Assembly (NCBI GenBank): GCA_008501825.1 | Contig: QQUA01000013.1 | Coordinates: forward strand, 62,001-126,000 | Source: Planctomycetota bacterium | GTDB taxonomy: Bacteria > Planctomycetota > UBA1135 | Direction: 5' to 3' | Length of the DNA stretch: 64,000 nucleotides | Part shown: piece after piece, positions 62,755 through 64,000 of the stretch | Numbering within the stretch: position 1 is the first letter of the stretch | Layout: each line of letters opens with the position of its first letter | Notes under the pieces: generated by a model | Databases searched by the model: none | Seen by the model: only the letters and a program-made list of their open reading frames with translations | What the model was told of the DNA's origin: nothing | Made by a program: the position numbers and the translations under genes

Positions 62755-64000
62755 TCATTTATGATGCTGAGTTGCCGCGGGAACTTCCATAACGTGAATT
62801 CCCTTGGATTGCGACCAGAAACCCCAACCGGTCTGAGGCGGAAAGGCGTGGAAGCGCACCATGCCGAAATCATCCGTGCTTTTATGAAAAGGGAGAGAGC
62901 CCGATCGCTCAGATGGAAAAACAAAGCCGTCCGGTGTCATTTGCACGGAAACATCCGACACCGGTGCGCCATAGGTATTCACAATCTGAAAAACTCGAGT
63001 TTCCCCGGATTGTAAGGCCAATGAAATTGGCTCCAGAGCCGGGGATTGCACGAACCCGTAGCTCCAAAAGCCTCTCGTGGTTTCCGGTCCATTTTCAAGC
63101 CCCTTGGCGAACAAGGCGTAGTCACCGTCAGGCAAGTAGAATCGCCAGGTCTGCGAATGCGCGTCTTCGCTAATCTTGACGCCCGAAGGGGACTTGTATT
63201 TCCCGGTGTAACGATCGGTGAACCAGAAGCTCAGGCGTCCAATCTCAGGAAATTCAGGAGTACGGTGGAACACGAGGTCTAAAGGACGCTGAACAAGATG
63301 AACCTTAAGATCGGTTTCCAGTCTGGGCGTACCGGGGAATCGAATTTCTCTCCTGTAAAATGCTTCGCTCAACAAAATCTTCTCATCGCGGATGGAAGTT
63401 GGAAGAGGTCCAAGGGAATAGGAGGTACTCCAAACTCCAGGATGGATTCCGTGGATGGCCCATTCCTCTCCCAGCGGAATATCATGATCAATCTGAAGCC
63501 ATAACTTCGCCTGAAATAGTTGGACTTGATGGCGAGCAAGACTGATGGAACTGCCGCTTCGAAATGGAGGGATCCCTTCTTCGGAAAGCTCCACAAGCTG
63601 ACCATTTTTCGAATCGATCAATCGAGCGGAAAGCAGCAGCGTTCCATCCCCGCTGGCTCGGAGTTCGCCCAAGTCAAGGGATTGCCCCTCTTTCACGTCT
63701 ATCATTTCATAAAATACGCTGGCTTCTCGCTGATTGTGCCACCAGATACCTTGAACTAGTTTCCGGCCAGGAAGGATGGGTGCAAAGCAAAAGTCCCGAT
63801 CTTGATCGACCTCAAGTTTCTTTTCTCCAATGTACTCACGGAATACTGGTTTTTCCTCTGACATCTCCACATGGAAATCATGGATGGTCACAAAATCCAT
63901 TCTGGTGCTGGAGGATTTAGGCGGGAGGAAACCGCAAATGGAAGTCTCTTCAATCATCTGGATGTAAATGACTCGGGTTTCACCGGGCCTTAGGTTCAAA
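62755..64000 (-). CDS. large beta-rich protein, 5' truncated at the window edge
   Basis: At least 414 codons; the frame is open to the right edge, so the start and any signal peptide lie outside. The sequence is beta-rich. Two segments share a motif, LRPGETRVIYIQ at the visible N-terminus and LQSGETRVFQIVNTYGAPV near the end, suggesting repeated domains of a carboxypeptidase-regulatory-like kind. The later copy (VNTYGAPVSDVSVQM) resembles such beta sandwiches. Codon use is somewhat more AT-rich than the housekeeping genes. Probably a secreted or surface protein; function unknown. Confidence 0.65.
   Translation of the reverse strand, partial: LNLRPGETRVIYIQMIEETSICGFLPPKSSSTRMDFVTIHDFHVEMSEEKPVFREYIGEKKLEVDQDRDFCFAPILPGRKLVQGIWWHNQREASVFYEMIDVKEGQSLDLGELRASGDGTLLLSARLIDSKNGQLVELSEEGIPPFRSGSSISLARHQVQLFQAKLWLQIDHDIPLGEEWAIHGIHPGVWSTSYSLGPLPTSIRDEKILLSEAFYRREIRFPGTPRLETDLKVHLVQRPLDLVFHRTPEFPEIGRLSFWFTDRYTGKYKSPSGVKISEDAHSQTWRFYLPDGDYALFAKGLENGPETTRGFWSYGFVQSPALEPISLALQSGETRVFQIVNTYGAPVSDVSVQMTPDGFVFPSERSGSLPFHKSTDDFGMVRFHAFPPQTGWGFWSQSKGIHVMEVPAATQHHK

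Overview
The window is a gene-dense bacterial chromosome segment with moderately high GC (I estimate high fifties per cent). It has 45 protein-coding genes and no rRNA, tRNA, CRISPR array, insertion sequence or phage gene that I can recognise. No stretch longer than about 300 bases lacks a gene. The cell is Gram-negative: it has an RND pump with its periplasmic adaptor, a TolC-like outer-membrane channel, a type II pseudopilin-like protein, a PBP4-type carboxypeptidase and several lipoproteins. Large secreted TPR/HEAT proteins, a DUF1570-like metallopeptidase, a DUF3604/PHP protein, membrane-anchored SGNH hydrolases, and a very long UvrA-like protein beside a bacterial XPB helicase suggest Planctomycetota or a neighbouring deep-branching phylum. 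That placement is inference from gene content, not from a marker gene search.

Layout. 1-3.4 kb (+): a truncated secreted protein, then serS with a strong intrinsic terminator. 3.4-14.5 kb (-): a giant TPR/metallopeptidase/thioredoxin-like secreted protein, rlmN overlapped with a DHH phosphoesterase, an M1-like protein without its zinc motif, and the protein-quality block tig-clpP-clpX. 14.6-19.5 kb (+): RND adaptor, RND pump and an acetyltransferase. 19.6-25 kb: a helical-repeat lipoprotein divergent from mnmG (with a terminator-like hairpin in the mnmG leader), a 35-residue candidate membrane protein and the DUF3604 protein. 25-28 kb (+): a hybrid histidine kinase of visibly lower GC. 28-31.7 kb: purC divergent from aroA and a HEAT lipoprotein.

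31.7-45 kb (+) is one long run of closely packed genes: galE, an M28 peptidase, dacB, an inositol-monophosphatase family gene, a 1357-residue tandem UvrA-like ATPase, XPB helicase, a helicase-associated partner and a ThiE-like protein. Junctions from dacB onward overlap. The UvrA-like/XPB/partner trio is the most unusual feature of the window: it looks like a DNA-damage-processing module in which the UvrA architecture has been duplicated, and the second copy has lost its ATPase motifs but kept all its zinc-binding CxxC pairs.

45-50 kb (-): an SGNH hydrolase and a molybdate uptake operon modABC led by an XRE-type regulator with a fused ligand-binding domain, whose start lies inside a perfect 9-bp inverted repeat. 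50.4-56 kb (+): thiL, tsaE, an ECF sigma factor with a putative anti-sigma partner, a secreted hypothetical and a TolC-like channel. 56-64 kb: a Dus tRNA-modifying enzyme divergent from a HEAT lipoprotein, a DnaE2-type polymerase, a crotonase-family protein and a truncated secreted protein that runs off the end.
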